A stretch of DNA of 64,000 bases. Source: Leisingera sp. ANG1 (GTDB lineage: Bacteria > Pseudomonadota > Alphaproteobacteria > Rhodobacterales > Rhodobacteraceae). The notes under the pieces were generated by a model. It ran no database searches. It saw only the letters and a program-made list of their open reading frames with translations, and was not told the origin of the DNA. The DNA lies in contig NZ_AFCF02000001.1 in NCBI RefSeq assembly GCF_000203975.2, positions 124,001-188,000 of the forward strand, read 5' to 3'. The stretch's first letter is position 1; each line of letters begins with the position of its first letter. Both the position numbers and the translations under genes were made by a program. Shown here piece after piece: positions 36,119-45,228 of the stretch.

Positions 36119-36822
36119 TGCTTGGGCTGGGGTTATCCGTTACCGGCACGGCACTGCAGGGGGGCACAACCCGCCCTGCCAGTGCGGGCCTGATCGGGTG
36201 GTACAGTGCCAAGGCGGCAGGAACCATCACACGCGGGGCAGGGGAGGAGGTCACTGCCGTCGGCAACCTTGTTCCCGGCGGCGCCAGCCTCGGCAAGCTG
36301 TCCGGCGGGGGACCGGTGTACGCGGCTTCAGAACCTTTGGCCGGCGGGCGCCCGGCGCTGGTCTGGCCGGATGCGGCAAATGCCAGCGGATTGGCGCTTG
36401 CAGCGGATGCGCTCGTCAAGGAAGTGTTTGCAGTCATGGCCTATGCCGATGGCACGCGGGGGGCGTTTGACACATATAACACGCTGATCACCGATCTCGC
36501 AGGTCTTGATGCCAGCAGCGCCAACCGCGTTATGGGCCATGAGGGCAACCCTGGCGTTTTCACACCCTCTCTGCCGCCGGGGATGACAATCCATCTGAAC
36601 GGCGGTGCAGCAACCACCACATTGCTGCCGTTGCCGCTGTCGGTCGTGCATATCAAATCCGCAACCCCTTTTGCGCTGGCTGCCATTGGTGGGCGCAACA
36701 ATGGGATCAACCGGGCGTGGCGCGGGCCCGTGTGCGAGGTGCTGGCTTATTCGGAAACACTGGATGCAGAAGCAGCCGGCCGCAATGTCCGCTATTTGAA
36801 AGAGGGTTGGGGCATTGGGTAG
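36118..36822 (+). CDS. ghsB: putative GTA head spike fibre / lectin-like protein (GhsB-like)
   Basis: 234 aa from ATG at 36118. After a short N-terminus (MLGLGLSVTGTALQGG) the protein reads as a concanavalin/laminin-G type jelly-roll. It opens with GLIGWYSAKAAGTI and closes with AAIGGRNNGINRAWRGPVCE and then AAGRNVRYLKEGWGIG, a common ending of such carbohydrate-binding domains in phage proteins. Coupling to the spike base gene suggests the fibre partner (ghsB in R. capsulatus). The assignment comes mainly from context; it could be another phage-type binding protein. Confidence 0.62.
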   Translation: MLGLGLSVTGTALQGGTTRPASAGLIGWYSAKAAGTITRGAGEEVTAVGNLVPGGASLGKLSGGGPVYAASEPLAGGRPALVWPDAANASGLALAADALVKEVFAVMAYADGTRGAFDTYNTLITDLAGLDASSANRVMGHEGNPGVFTPSLPPGMTIHLNGGAATTTLLPLPLSVVHIKSATPFALAAIGGRNNGINRAWRGPVCEVLAYSETLDAEAAGRNVRYLKEGWGIG

Positions 36823-36925
36823 GCGTTTCGGGATGTGCTGCCGATGCCGGCCAGCGAGGCTGCCGCCTGCCGCGGATTAGGGGTGAAAACTGTACCGGGT
36901 ACAGAGAGGCTGCAGGCGGATGACG

Positions 36926-37001
36926 TGGTAGGCCCGGCAGGATTCGAACCTGCAACCAAAGCGTTATGAGCGCTCTGCTCTAACCGTTGAGCTACAGGCC
37001 C
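36926..37001 (-). tRNA. tRNA with CAT anticodon (probably tRNA-Ile2, else elongator Met)
   Basis: 76 nt with encoded CCA and a complete cloverleaf; the anticodon loop is CTCATAA. The acceptor stem begins GGGCC, so positions 4 and 5 are C paired with G, the identity used by lysidine synthase TilS. That favours tRNA-Ile2 (reads AUA after C34 modification) over elongator methionine. Automatic pipelines may call it tRNA-Met. Confidence 0.93.
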
Positions 37002-37013
37002 GCCATGAAAATG

Positions 37014-37042
37014 TGGTTAGGAAATGAAGCGGAGAAGGTCAA
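37014..37042 (-). promoter_or_regulatory. sigma-70 promoter of the CAT tRNA
   Basis: On the minus strand TTGACC, 17 bp, TAACCA, and 12 bp to the tRNA 5' end: the same geometry as both tRNA-Asn promoters in this window. It overlaps the stop codon of the LysR gene. Confidence 0.65.
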
Positions 37043-37974
37043 GCGGTGATTGCAGAGGCCAAGGGCGTTTCCGTGCTCTGGGCCCCGAGCAGGGATTCCA
37101 GCCGGGCAACTGTTTGCTCTATAGTCAAATCCCGGCGCCGGTCCGGCGTGCGGCGCGAGGGATAGACAGCAAACACGTCTTTTAATGGCGCCTCATATCC
37201 GGGCAGAACCTGCTCATATTCACCGCTGGCCAGTTGTTCTTCGACCATGAAGCGGGGTGCACGGGTATACCCCGATCCGCTGCTGACGGCATGCATGATA
37301 AGGTCCGGATCGTCGGCGGTGAAGCCGACCTGCACCGGCGCAGGATACTCCTGACCGCCGCGGCGCAATGGAAAGAACCCGCGGGTCTGATCCTCGTGGT
37401 GCTGAATGAACTTGAGCCGTTTCAGCTCCTCCGGCGTTTGTGGCCTGCCTTCGCGGTCCAGATAGTCCGGGGTGGCAAACAGAACCGTTTCCAGGGTGGA
37501 GATCTTGCGCCCGAAGCCGTCGGTGTCGCCCAGCCGCCCGGTGCGGATCGCCAGGTCGAACCCCTCGCGCACGACATCGACCAGCCGGTCCTCCAGCCGC
37601 ATCACGATGTTCAGATCCGGGTGCTCTCGGTTCAGGTCCAGCAGCATCGGCCCGATCACACTGCGCCCGAGAAAGGAGTTCACGCTGATCCGGAAGGTGC
37701 CGGAGACGCTGCCTTCCAGCGCGTCCACTTCGGCTGTCATGCGGTTGTAGCCGGACAGCAGGGTCTGCGCATGGCTGAAAACCAGGTCGCCCGCGCGGGT
37801 GGCGTGAATGCCCTTGGCGGTGCGGTGCAGCAACTGCTGGCCCATCAGCGCCTCCAGTTGCTTGATCTGCTGGCTGACTGCAGACTGGGTAATACCGCGG
37901 CGCTGGGCAGTGCGGTTCAGGCTGCCTTCATCGAGGGCGATAATGAATGTCTCCAGCAGGGCCAGCTTGTCCAT
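37039..37974 (-). CDS. LysR family transcriptional regulator
   Basis: 311 aa. The N-terminal winged helix (LLETFIIALDEGSLNRTAQRRGITQSAVSQQIKQLE) is typical of LysR; the effector-binding domain covers about residues 90-295. It is divergent from the Tat-exported MBL enzyme with 119 bp between starts, the standard layout of a LysR regulator and its target. Confidence 0.92.
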   Translation of the reverse strand: MDKLALLETFIIALDEGSLNRTAQRRGITQSAVSQQIKQLEALMGQQLLHRTAKGIHATRAGDLVFSHAQTLLSGYNRMTAEVDALEGSVSGTFRISVNSFLGRSVIGPMLLDLNREHPDLNIVMRLEDRLVDVVREGFDLAIRTGRLGDTDGFGRKISTLETVLFATPDYLDREGRPQTPEELKRLKFIQHHEDQTRGFFPLRRGGQEYPAPVQVGFTADDPDLIMHAVSSGSGYTRAPRFMVEEQLASGEYEQVLPGYEAPLKDVFAVYPSRRTPDRRRDLTIEQTVARLESLLGAQSTETPLASAITA

Positions 37975-38093
37975 GGCATGCCTATACGAGTTGCTAATAG
38001 CCGTTATCGGTTCTGCCGGGCTGTAAGCTGCGAAAATGCGGCCTTAAGTCCGGTGCACGGGAATATTTCCTGAAACAGATATTGGAGTTTCTT

Positions 38094-39074
38094 ATGACAA
38101 TCAATCGCAGGGCATTTCTGAGCGGGCTGGCAGCGGCTCCGGCGGCGGCACTGGCAAGCGGGCTCGCTGGCAGCAATTGGGCTTGGGCGGCTGAGGGTTC
38201 AGCGGCGGCTGGCCCTGTCATCCACCCGTTCAGCCTTGGGGATGCCAGGATTACGGTGCTGCTGGATGGCCATCTGCCGCTGGGAACCCAGTTGTTCAAT
38301 GACTACGATGCTGCTAAGGCAGAAGCGGTGCTGGCACAGGGGCTGCACCGGCTGCAGAACGATGCCCTTCAGATCCCGGTCAATGGCTACCTGGTGGAGC
38401 GCGGCGGGAAGAAGCTGCTGATCGACACCGGCACGGCGCAATTGATGGGGCCGGGCCTGGGGGCGCTGGGCGCCGGACTAGCAGCGGCAGGCGTTGCGCC
38501 GGAAATTATTGATACTGTACTTTTGACGCATATCCACCCGGATCATTCTGGCGGGCTGATCACGCCGGACGGTGCCGCAGCCTTTGCCAATGCGGAACTG
38601 GTCGTGGCGCAGCGGGAATGGGACTTCTGGCATGACGATGCCATCATGGCCGGAGTGCCCGAGGGGAACCGCGGCTTCTTTGACATGGCCCGCCGCTCAG
38701 TCGCGCCATATTCCAACCGCCTGCAACTGCTGCAGGGGGAGGGCGAGGCTGCGCCCGGTTTCACCGCGGTGGAGCTGCCGGGCCATACGCCGGGCCACAC
38801 CGGGTTCATGCTGGATGCGGGCGGCGAGGGGCTGCTGTTCTGGGGCGATCTGATTCACAGCGCCGCGCTGCAGTTTGCGCTGCCGGACTGGACCATCGCC
38901 TTTGACACCGATCCGGCGCAGACCGCCCAGACCCGGCGCAAGATGATGGACCGGGCGGCGGCAGACAATCTGCTGGTTACCGGCGCGCATCTGGACTTCC
39001 CCGCGTTGGGCCGGGTGCTGCGGCAGGGAGATGCCTTTGCTTATCAGGCGGCGCCTTGGCAATTCGGGATTTGA
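38094..39074 (+). CDS. MBL-fold hydrolase with twin-arginine signal
   Basis: 326 aa from ATG at 38094 (GGAG upstream). The N-terminus TINRRAFLSGLAAAPAAALA is a Tat-type signal, so a folded metalloenzyme would be exported to the periplasm. Metal-binding motifs: LTHIHPDHSGG, ELPGHTPGHTGF, FWGDLIH and GAHLDFP. The fold is shared with N-acyl-homoserine-lactone lactonases and other lactone or thioester hydrolases, but substrate is not known. Probably regulated by the divergent LysR gene. Confidence 0.9.
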   Translation: MTINRRAFLSGLAAAPAAALASGLAGSNWAWAAEGSAAAGPVIHPFSLGDARITVLLDGHLPLGTQLFNDYDAAKAEAVLAQGLHRLQNDALQIPVNGYLVERGGKKLLIDTGTAQLMGPGLGALGAGLAAAGVAPEIIDTVLLTHIHPDHSGGLITPDGAAAFANAELVVAQREWDFWHDDAIMAGVPEGNRGFFDMARRSVAPYSNRLQLLQGEGEAAPGFTAVELPGHTPGHTGFMLDAGGEGLLFWGDLIHSAALQFALPDWTIAFDTDPAQTAQTRRKMMDRAAADNLLVTGAHLDFPALGRVLRQGDAFAYQAAPWQFGI

Positions 39075-39195
39075 GACCGGCATTCCTGTGGTGAAAACCG
39101 CTCTGCTGCGCTGTCGGGGCTGGCGCAGCAGATTCCCTAGTTCCCTTCTGATGCGCCTTGCGCTAAAGGCTGCGCAACCGATTTGAAGGAGCCAA

Positions 39196-40245
39196 ATGAT
39201 GACCAGCGGCAAGAACGGCCTGACCTATGCAGATGCAGGTGTGGACATTGATGCGGGCAACGCCCTGGTTGACCGGATCAAGCCGGCCGCCAAGCGCACA
39301 AACCGCCCCGGCGTGGCCAGCGGGCTGGGCGGGTTCGGCGCGCTGTTTGATCTGAAGGCTGCAGGCTACAACGATCCGATCCTGGTTGGCGCCACCGATG
39401 GTGTCGGCACCAAACTGCGGATCGCCATCGACACCGGTGTGGTGGACGGTGTTGGCATCGACCTGGTGGCGATGTGCGTCAATGACCTGGTCTGCCAGGG
39501 CGCTGAGCCGCTGTTCTTCCTCGACTATTTTGCAACCGGCAAGCTGGAAACCGACGTCGCTGCCCGCATCATCGAAGGCATCGCCGAGGGGTGCGTGCGC
39601 TCCGGCTGCGCGCTGATCGGCGGCGAGACCGCGGAAATGCCGGGCATGTACCCGGAAGGAGATTTTGACCTCGCGGGCTTTGCCGTGGGCGCCATGGAGC
39701 GCGGCACCGCGCTGCCTGAGGGCGTGGCTGAGGGCGACGTGCTGCTGGGGCTGGCGTCTGACGGCGTGCACTCCAACGGCTATTCGCTGGTGCGCAAGCT
39801 GGTTGACGTTTCCGGCCTGGGCTGGGACGCGGACTGCCCGTTCGGCGAGGGCTCCTTGGGCGCGGCGCTGCTGACCCCGACACGTCTGTATGTGAAGCAG
39901 TGCCTGGCCGCAGTGCGGGCAGGGGGCGTGCATGCGCTGGCCCATATCACCGGCGGCGGGTTGACTGAGAACCTGCCGCGGGTGCTGCCCGAGGATCTGG
40001 GCGCCGATATCGACCTGAACGCCTGGGACCTGCCGCCCGTGTTCAAATGGATGGAGGAAACCGGCGGCATTGCCGAAGCGGAGATGCTGAAAACCTTCAA
40101 CTGCGGCATCGGCATGATCCTGTCCGTTTCCGCGGACCGCGCTGACGAGCTGGTTAAAGTTCTGGAAGCGGAAGGCGAGACCGTCGCCCGCCTGGGCACC
40201 GTCACCGCAGGCGCCGGCATGCGCTATTCGGGCAAGCTGCTGTGA
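39196..40245 (+). CDS. purM: phosphoribosylformylglycinamidine cyclo-ligase
   Basis: 349 aa. It forms aminoimidazole ribotide in purine synthesis. Motifs: [42 protein letters not shown] and [19 protein letters not shown] at 39196 or 39199 follows GAAGGA. It is coupled to purN through a 4-bp overlap. Confidence 0.98.
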   Translation: MMTSGKNGLTYADAGVDIDAGNALVDRIKPAAKRTNRPGVASGLGGFGALFDLKAAGYNDPILVGATDGVGTKLRIAIDTGVVDGVGIDLVAMCVNDLVCQGAEPLFFLDYFATGKLETDVAARIIEGIAEGCVRSGCALIGGETAEMPGMYPEGDFDLAGFAVGAMERGTALPEGVAEGDVLLGLASDGVHSNGYSLVRKLVDVSGLGWDADCPFGEGSLGAALLTPTRLYVKQCLAAVRAGGVHALAHITGGGLTENLPRVLPEDLGADIDLNAWDLPPVFKWMEETGGIAEAEMLKTFNCGIGMILSVSADRADELVKVLEAEGETVARLGTVTAGAGMRYSGKLL

Positions 40246-40838
40246 GCCACAAACGGGTTGCCATTCTGATTTCCGGCGGCGGCTCCAACATGGTGTCGCT
40301 GCTCGAGAGCATGACCGGCGATCATCCGGCGCAGCCCTGCCTGGTTCTGTCCAACAACGCCGATGCCGGCGGGCTGGTCAAGGCCGCTGCTGCTGGTGTC
40401 GCAACCGCAGTGGTGGACCATCGCCCGTTCAAGGGCGACCGGGAAGCCTTTGAGACTGAGCTGGTTAAGCCGATTTTTGAGGCCGGTGCGGACATCGTCT
40501 GCCTGGCCGGTTTCATGCGGGTGCTGACCGCCGGGTTCGTCTCGCAATTCGAGGGGCGGATGCTGAACATCCACCCCTCCTTGCTGCCGAAATACAAAGG
40601 GCTGCACACTCATGCGCGCGCGCTGGAAGCGGGCGACGCAGAGCATGGCTGCACCGTTCATGAGGTAACACCGCTGCTGGATGAGGGCCCCATTCTGGGT
40701 CAGGCGCGGGTGCCGGTGCTGGCAGGTGACACGCCGGACGCGCTGGCCGCGCGGGTGCTGGAGCAGGAGCACAAGCTCTATCCGGCGGTGCTGCGCCGCT
40801 TTGCCGCGGGCGACAAGACGCCGGTTCTGCTGCCTTAA
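40242..40838 (+). CDS. purN: phosphoribosylglycinamide formyltransferase
   Basis: 198 aa from GTG at 40242, overlapping purM by 4 bp. It transfers a formyl group from 10-formyl-tetrahydrofolate to glycinamide ribotide. Motifs: [18 protein letters not shown], the catalytic INHP-type stretch [18 protein letters not shown], and [16 protein letters not shown]. Confidence 0.98.
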   Translation: MSHKRVAILISGGGSNMVSLLESMTGDHPAQPCLVLSNNADAGGLVKAAAAGVATAVVDHRPFKGDREAFETELVKPIFEAGADIVCLAGFMRVLTAGFVSQFEGRMLNIHPSLLPKYKGLHTHARALEAGDAEHGCTVHEVTPLLDEGPILGQARVPVLAGDTPDALAARVLEQEHKLYPAVLRRFAAGDKTPVLLP

Positions 40839-41020
40839 CGGGTTTCCTGCACGGCCGCGCTGTTTCCGCGCCAGTCCAGCTGTTCGACTTGCTGTTCCGG
40901 CGCCATCAGTGCGGGCAGGCCGATCAGCACCAGCAGCAATGCTGCCGCAAGCACCGGAATCAATCCTCGGGACAGCGTGAAACCACCGGTTTTGGCGGGG
41001 GAAAGATCAAGTATGGTCAT
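40835..41020 (-). CDS. small single-pass membrane protein, unknown
   Basis: 61 aa with one membrane helix (GLIPVLAAALLLVLIGLPALM), preceded by a perfect AGGAGG ribosome site, which is the main reason to call it real. Its last 4 bp overlap the end of purN on the opposite strand. No family recognised. The 230 bp between its start and rnd contain no other feature I can support. Confidence 0.6.
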   Translation of the reverse strand: MTILDLSPAKTGGFTLSRGLIPVLAAALLLVLIGLPALMAPEQQVEQLDWRGNSAAVQETR

Positions 41021-41251
41021 CGTTAGTCCTCCTGTGACGGGTGTATCCCCAATCTAGGAGCACGGCATTCATAATGAAAATGAATGTTTGAAAAGGGTAG
41101 CATCACAAGATGTGAACTTATGTGGCGCCCGTGTGCTGGCGGCCACAGCACCGCTGGCAGAAATCTTTGCCCGGCCTCGCACCTGTTTGCATTGGCCGGG
41201 ACAAGCGCGTATCACGGCCCGGTCTTACTGATAATGAAAAAGCCGTAATTG

Positions 41252-42409
41252 ATGAAAACTCTGACCTCTACCGAAGAACTGCAGGCCTTCTGCGAAGCTG
41301 CAGCGCAGCACGCCTATGTCACGGTGGATACCGAGTTTCTGCGCGAACGGACCTATTATTCCAAGCTCTGTCTGATCCAGCTGGCCTTTGCCGGGGATGG
41401 GGAGAACGACGCGGTTCTGGTTGATCCGCTGGCCGACGGCATCTCGCTGGAGCCGCTGTATGAGCTGTTCCGCAACGAGAATGTGGTCAAAGTGTTCCAC
41501 GCCGCGCGCCAGGATCTGGAGATCTTCTGGGTCGACGCGCAGGTCTTTCCGAAGCCGCTGTTCGACACCCAGGTTGCGGCGATGGTCTGCGGCTTTGGCG
41601 AGCAGGCCGGCTATGAGACGCTGGTGCGCAAGATCGTCAAGCAGGGGCTGGACAAGACCTCGCGCTTTACCGACTGGTCGCGCCGTCCCTTAAGCGAGGC
41701 GCAGAAAACCTATGCGCTGGCGGATGTGACCCATCTGCGCAAGATTTATGAATTCCTTGCTGCGGAATTGGACAAAAGCGGCCGCGCCCATTGGGTGACC
41801 GAGGAGCTGCAGGTGCTGACCGATCCTGCGACCTATGACATTCAGCCCCAGGACGCCTGGAAACGGGTGAAAACCCGCACCAATTCCGGTAAATTCCTGG
41901 CCGTTGTGCGTGAGCTGGCAGCCTTCCGCGAGACCTATGCGCAGTCCAACAACGTGCCGCGCAACCGGGTGTTCAAGGATGATGCGCTGGTCGAGCTGGC
42001 CTCAACCAAGCCGCGCAATCCGGGGGATCTTGGCGGCTCCCGGCTGCTGCTGCGCGAGGCGCGCAAGGGCGCGATTGCCGAGGGTATTCTGGAGGCCGTG
42101 GCCAAGGGCGTTGCCTGCCCGGCAGAGAAGCACCCGAAGATGGACCGCAGCAAGGAGAAGCTGCAGGTGAACCCGGCGCTGGCGGATCTGCTGCGGGTGC
42201 TGCTTAAGGCCAAGACAGAAGCCGAAGGCGTTGCTGCCAAGCTGATCGCGCCGAGCGCGGATCTGGATGCGATTGCCGCGGGTCTGCGCGATGTGCCGGC
42301 GCTCAGCGGCTGGCGGCGCGAGGTCTTCGGCGCCGATGCGCTGCGGCTGTGCGAAGGCAAGATCGGCCTGGCTGCCAAGGGGCAGGACGTGAAGGTGGTT
42401 GAACTCTGA
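41252..42409 (+). CDS. rnd: ribonuclease D
   Basis: 385 aa from ATG at 41252. It is a 3'-5' exoribonuclease in tRNA maturation. The DEDD exonuclease motifs are VTVDTEFLRERTYY, FHAARQDLEIF and YALADVTHLRKIY, followed by two HRDC-like helical domains. Isolated gene with its own terminator; the ribosome site is weak. Confidence 0.95.
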   Translation: MKTLTSTEELQAFCEAAAQHAYVTVDTEFLRERTYYSKLCLIQLAFAGDGENDAVLVDPLADGISLEPLYELFRNENVVKVFHAARQDLEIFWVDAQVFPKPLFDTQVAAMVCGFGEQAGYETLVRKIVKQGLDKTSRFTDWSRRPLSEAQKTYALADVTHLRKIYEFLAAELDKSGRAHWVTEELQVLTDPATYDIQPQDAWKRVKTRTNSGKFLAVVRELAAFRETYAQSNNVPRNRVFKDDALVELASTKPRNPGDLGGSRLLLREARKGAIAEGILEAVAKGVACPAEKHPKMDRSKEKLQVNPALADLLRVLLKAKTEAEGVAAKLIAPSADLDAIAAGLRDVPALSGWRREVFGADALRLCEGKIGLAAKGQDVKVVEL

Positions 42410-42437
42410 CTGCCCGGCCAAGTGTAAAAACCCAAAA

Positions 42438-42465
42438 GAAAACGCCCGCATCTGCGGGCGTTTTC
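42438..42465 (+). terminator. terminator of rnd (possibly bidirectional)
   Basis: 12-bp stem (42438-42449 with 42454-42465), loop of 4, followed by TTCTTTG; A-rich on the other side, so it may also end the convergent lipoprotein gene. Confidence 0.9.
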
Positions 42466-42480
42466 TTCTTTGGGGTAGGG

Positions 42481-42990
42481 CTAGCGGCGGCGGCTTTCCC
42501 GCGCGTTTGTCTCGCCGTTCACCCGCACCAGGCGGATCTCCTGCAGGTCCTGGTTCGACAGGGTCCGGGCGGCGTGCAGAGTGCGGCTGAACTCGCTGCC
42601 GGTGATTGTCGGCTGTTCCGGATACACGATCCGGAAGTCGTAGGTCAGGACACCTTCCTCGGTGCCGTCAACCCGCCGCAGTTCAACGTCAAATGCGCCC
42701 TGGCGCGCAGCGACGCCGGTAGCGTGGATGATAGCGCCCGTGCTGGTCCGCTCAATCTCCAGGCTGTCGATCCGGCTGATCAGGACGCTTTTGTCCTCGG
42801 GCGGTTTCTTGGCAAAAATGCCGCGCGCATTGCTGTCCTGCGGCAGCAGCGGATTGACGTTCTCCGCCACTTCCACCTCTGCCGGTTCCGAGCTGCCAAA
42901 CCAGTTGGAGGGGTTCAGCCGTGAATCCCGCCAGCCGCACGCCGAAAGCACCAGCGCGCAGGCCAAAGTAAGAGCCAATGGTTTATGCAT
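42481..42990 (-). CDS. putative lipoprotein, conserved hypothetical
   Basis: 169 aa from ATG at 42990. Lipoprotein signal MHKPLALTLACALVLSACGW with lipobox LSAC. The mature part has an NPLLPQ segment and a beta-rich domain (ISRIDSLEIERTSTGAIIHATG ...). Similar proteins are widespread in Rhodobacterales; function unknown. Confidence 0.8.
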   Translation of the reverse strand: MHKPLALTLACALVLSACGWRDSRLNPSNWFGSSEPAEVEVAENVNPLLPQDSNARGIFAKKPPEDKSVLISRIDSLEIERTSTGAIIHATGVAARQGAFDVELRRVDGTEEGVLTYDFRIVYPEQPTITGSEFSRTLHAARTLSNQDLQEIRLVRVNGETNARESRRR

Positions 42991-43124
42991 CTGTCCCCGC
43001 CCATTCAAAATGTCTTTGCAACGGATTACCCGATTGGCTGCAGCTTGAAAAGCGGTTGAAAAGGGGCGGGCAGGGGCTTAGGTGCTGATCTGCACCGGAT
43101 GCGGGTTTTGAGGATAGACGGACG

Positions 43125-43535
43125 ATGGCCACTGCCGCCTTTGAAGAGATCGTGGAAGACTTCGAGTTCATGGAGGACTGGGAGGACCGCTACCGCCATG
43201 TGATCGACCTCGGCAAGGCGATGGAACCGCTGGACGATGCGCTGAAGGTGCCTGCGACCAAGGTCGACGGCTGTGCCAGCCAGGTGTGGCTGCATGCCAC
43301 CATCGAGGGCGGTGAGTTCCGGTTCGACGGCGACAGTGACGCGATGATTGTACGCGGCCTGATTGCGGTGCTGCGCTGCCTCTACAACGGGCTGCCGGTG
43401 GCCGAAGTCGCGGCAGTGGATGCCAAGGCAGAGCTGGGGCGGCTGGGGCTGAATGAACACCTGTCCTCGCAACGGTCCAACGGTCTGCGGGCGATGATCG
43501 AGCGGGTCCGCGAAACAGCGATGGCGCAGGCCTGA
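43125..43535 (+). CDS. sufE: SufE family cysteine-desulfuration protein
   Basis: 136 aa. SufE accepts sulfur from the SufS desulfurase for iron-sulfur cluster assembly. The sulfur-accepting cysteine is Cys50 in KVDGCASQVWL, and the FDGDSDAMIVRGLIAVL segment is typical. No other suf gene is nearby. Confidence 0.94.
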   Translation: MATAAFEEIVEDFEFMEDWEDRYRHVIDLGKAMEPLDDALKVPATKVDGCASQVWLHATIEGGEFRFDGDSDAMIVRGLIAVLRCLYNGLPVAEVAAVDAKAELGRLGLNEHLSSQRSNGLRAMIERVRETAMAQA

Positions 43536-43595
43536 AGCGGGGCGAGGGGCCGGCCCCTCGCGCTCCCCGGAGTATTGCTGGAAAGATGAAGAGGG

Positions 43596-44306
43596 CTACC
43601 GGGCCCAGTTTGTCATGGCGGTTTCCAGATCGCCATAACCGGTGTGGCGGTGTTCAAACGCCAGGCCCATCCGGTCTGCGCATTCGCGGGCCTTTTCCAC
43701 CAGTTTTGGATCGCTGATCTGCGACTGATAGACCAGTTTGGTGTAATTGCCGAACACCATGTCCCGCAGCTCCGGGTTCTTGTCCAGGCCCATCGGGCGC
43801 CAGACAAAGGCGTCGAACTGCTTGACCAGAAAATCGGTGAGGTAAAAGGCTGTGATTTCTCCTTCTTCCGAGTGGCGGGCAAAAGTCTCATTACCCTCAA
43901 AGAAGGAATAGCAATGCGGGCCTGCGACCATCTCAACGCCCAGCTCCGCGCATTTTCGCTCCAGCGCGCCGCCGGTGCCGCAGTCGGCATAAACCACGAA
44001 GATCTTGTCATAGACCGCTGAATGCTTGGCCACGGCGCCGTCAACGGCGTCAACGATCTGTTCCGGGTAGAGGTGCAGTTTGGCAGGCAGGCAGGTGAGG
44101 TCGATGTGATCCATGCCGTTTGCGTCCTTGATGGCAAGGATCTCGCGCGCCAGCGCGCCGCAGGCGATCAGCAGGATGCGGCCGGATTTCTTTTCGGGCG
44201 CGGCCAGGCCCTGTTCGGTGAGGGAGCTTTCCTCAAGCGTCCGCCCGGTGGGGGGGCGGAAGGCAGCCCGCTCTGTCAAGCGGGCTGCACGTCCTTTGCG
44301 TGCCAA
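43596..44306 (-). CDS. DUF1638 domain-containing protein
   Basis: 236 aa from a TTG two bases after the stop of the corrinoid protein gene, so tightly coupled to it; a later in-frame TTG (44279) is an alternative. The DUF1638 core starts near residue 42 (RILLIACGALAREI) and includes VVYADCGTGGALERKC, GPHCYSFFEG and GDLETAMTNW. DUF1638 proteins travel with corrinoid methyltransferase systems. From memory, in Phaeobacter mutant-fitness work such a gene was tied to the split methionine synthase; its biochemical role is unclear. Confidence 0.85.
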   Translation of the reverse strand: MARKGRAARLTERAAFRPPTGRTLEESSLTEQGLAAPEKKSGRILLIACGALAREILAIKDANGMDHIDLTCLPAKLHLYPEQIVDAVDGAVAKHSAVYDKIFVVYADCGTGGALERKCAELGVEMVAGPHCYSFFEGNETFARHSEEGEITAFYLTDFLVKQFDAFVWRPMGLDKNPELRDMVFGNYTKLVYQSQISDPKLVEKARECADRMGLAFEHRHTGYGDLETAMTNWAR

Positions 44307-44307
44307 A

Positions 44308-45006
44308 TCAGGCGCTCATCGAGTTGTGCTTGCGCGCAACGAAGTCCTTGGCCATTTCCACGGCCACGGCTGCGTCACGGCAGTAGCCGTCGGCGCCGAT
44401 TGCCTTGCCGAACTCTTCGTTCAGCGGCGCGCCGCCAACCAGCACGATGTAGTCGTCGCGCAGCCCTTGCTCGACCATGGTGTCAATTACCACCTTCATG
44501 TAGGGCATGGTGGTGGTCAGCAGAGCCGACATGCCGAGGATGTCCGGCTTATGCTCTTCCAGCGATTCCAGGTAGTTCTCGACCGGGTTGTTGATGCCGA
44601 TGTCGACAACTTCGAAGCCGGCGCCTTCCATCATCATGGACACCAGGTTCTTGCCGATGTCGTGGATGTCGCCCTTGACGGTGCCGATGACCATGGAGCC
44701 AACGCGCGGGGCGCCGGTTTCGGCCAGCAGCGGCTTCAGGATGGCCATGCCGCCCTTCATCGCGTTTGCCGCCAGCAGCACTTCGGGAACGAACAGGATG
44801 CCGTCGCGGAAGTCTGCGCCGACGATGGTCATGCCGCCAACCAGTGCCTTGGTCAGGATGTCGTAGGGCGTCCATTTGCGCTCGAGAAGGATGTTCACGC
44901 CTTCTTCGATTTCCTCTTTGAGACCATCATAGAGGTCGTCAAACATCTGCTGAACAAGTTCCTCGTCATCGAGTTCCGAGAGGATGATGTCTTCTTCGTC
45001 CGACAT
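44308..45006 (-). CDS. corrinoid (cobalamin-binding) protein of a split methionine synthase
   Basis: 232 aa. Two domains as in the MetH middle portion: an N-terminal four-helix cap (about 15-95) and a B12-binding Rossmann domain with GDIHDIGKN, placing the base-on histidine at His115 in D113xH115xxG118. There is no homocysteine, folate or reactivation domain on the chain. A similar architecture is found in methylamine or glycine-betaine corrinoid proteins, but the nearby stand-alone homocysteine methyltransferase and the DUF1638 gene point to methionine synthesis (inference with family precedent). Confidence 0.85.
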   Translation of the reverse strand: MSDEEDIILSELDDEELVQQMFDDLYDGLKEEIEEGVNILLERKWTPYDILTKALVGGMTIVGADFRDGILFVPEVLLAANAMKGGMAILKPLLAETGAPRVGSMVIGTVKGDIHDIGKNLVSMMMEGAGFEVVDIGINNPVENYLESLEEHKPDILGMSALLTTTMPYMKVVIDTMVEQGLRDDYIVLVGGAPLNEEFGKAIGADGYCRDAAVAVEMAKDFVARKHNSMSA

Positions 45007-45228
45007 GCGCCTAATCCTTGCTGACGGGGGAATCCCCGGTGTTGGCCTATTTCTGAGGCTTTTGTGACAGAATGCTGTTTGCGAACTGCATTATTTGCGA
45101 CATTGCCGCGTTTCTAACCGACGTATAGAGACAATTCCGGCGCAAGAATAATGAAGATTCCACATGGAAATCTTCGATTTTGCCCATTTGTTCTTTATTT
45201 GTTCTCTTGAGGCGGTTATTTTGCGTCC

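Noticed and set aside
45007-45228. Possible B12 riboswitch before the corrinoid protein gene
   Set aside because: No B12-box-like conserved segment or matching set of helices could be seen in the 222 bp.
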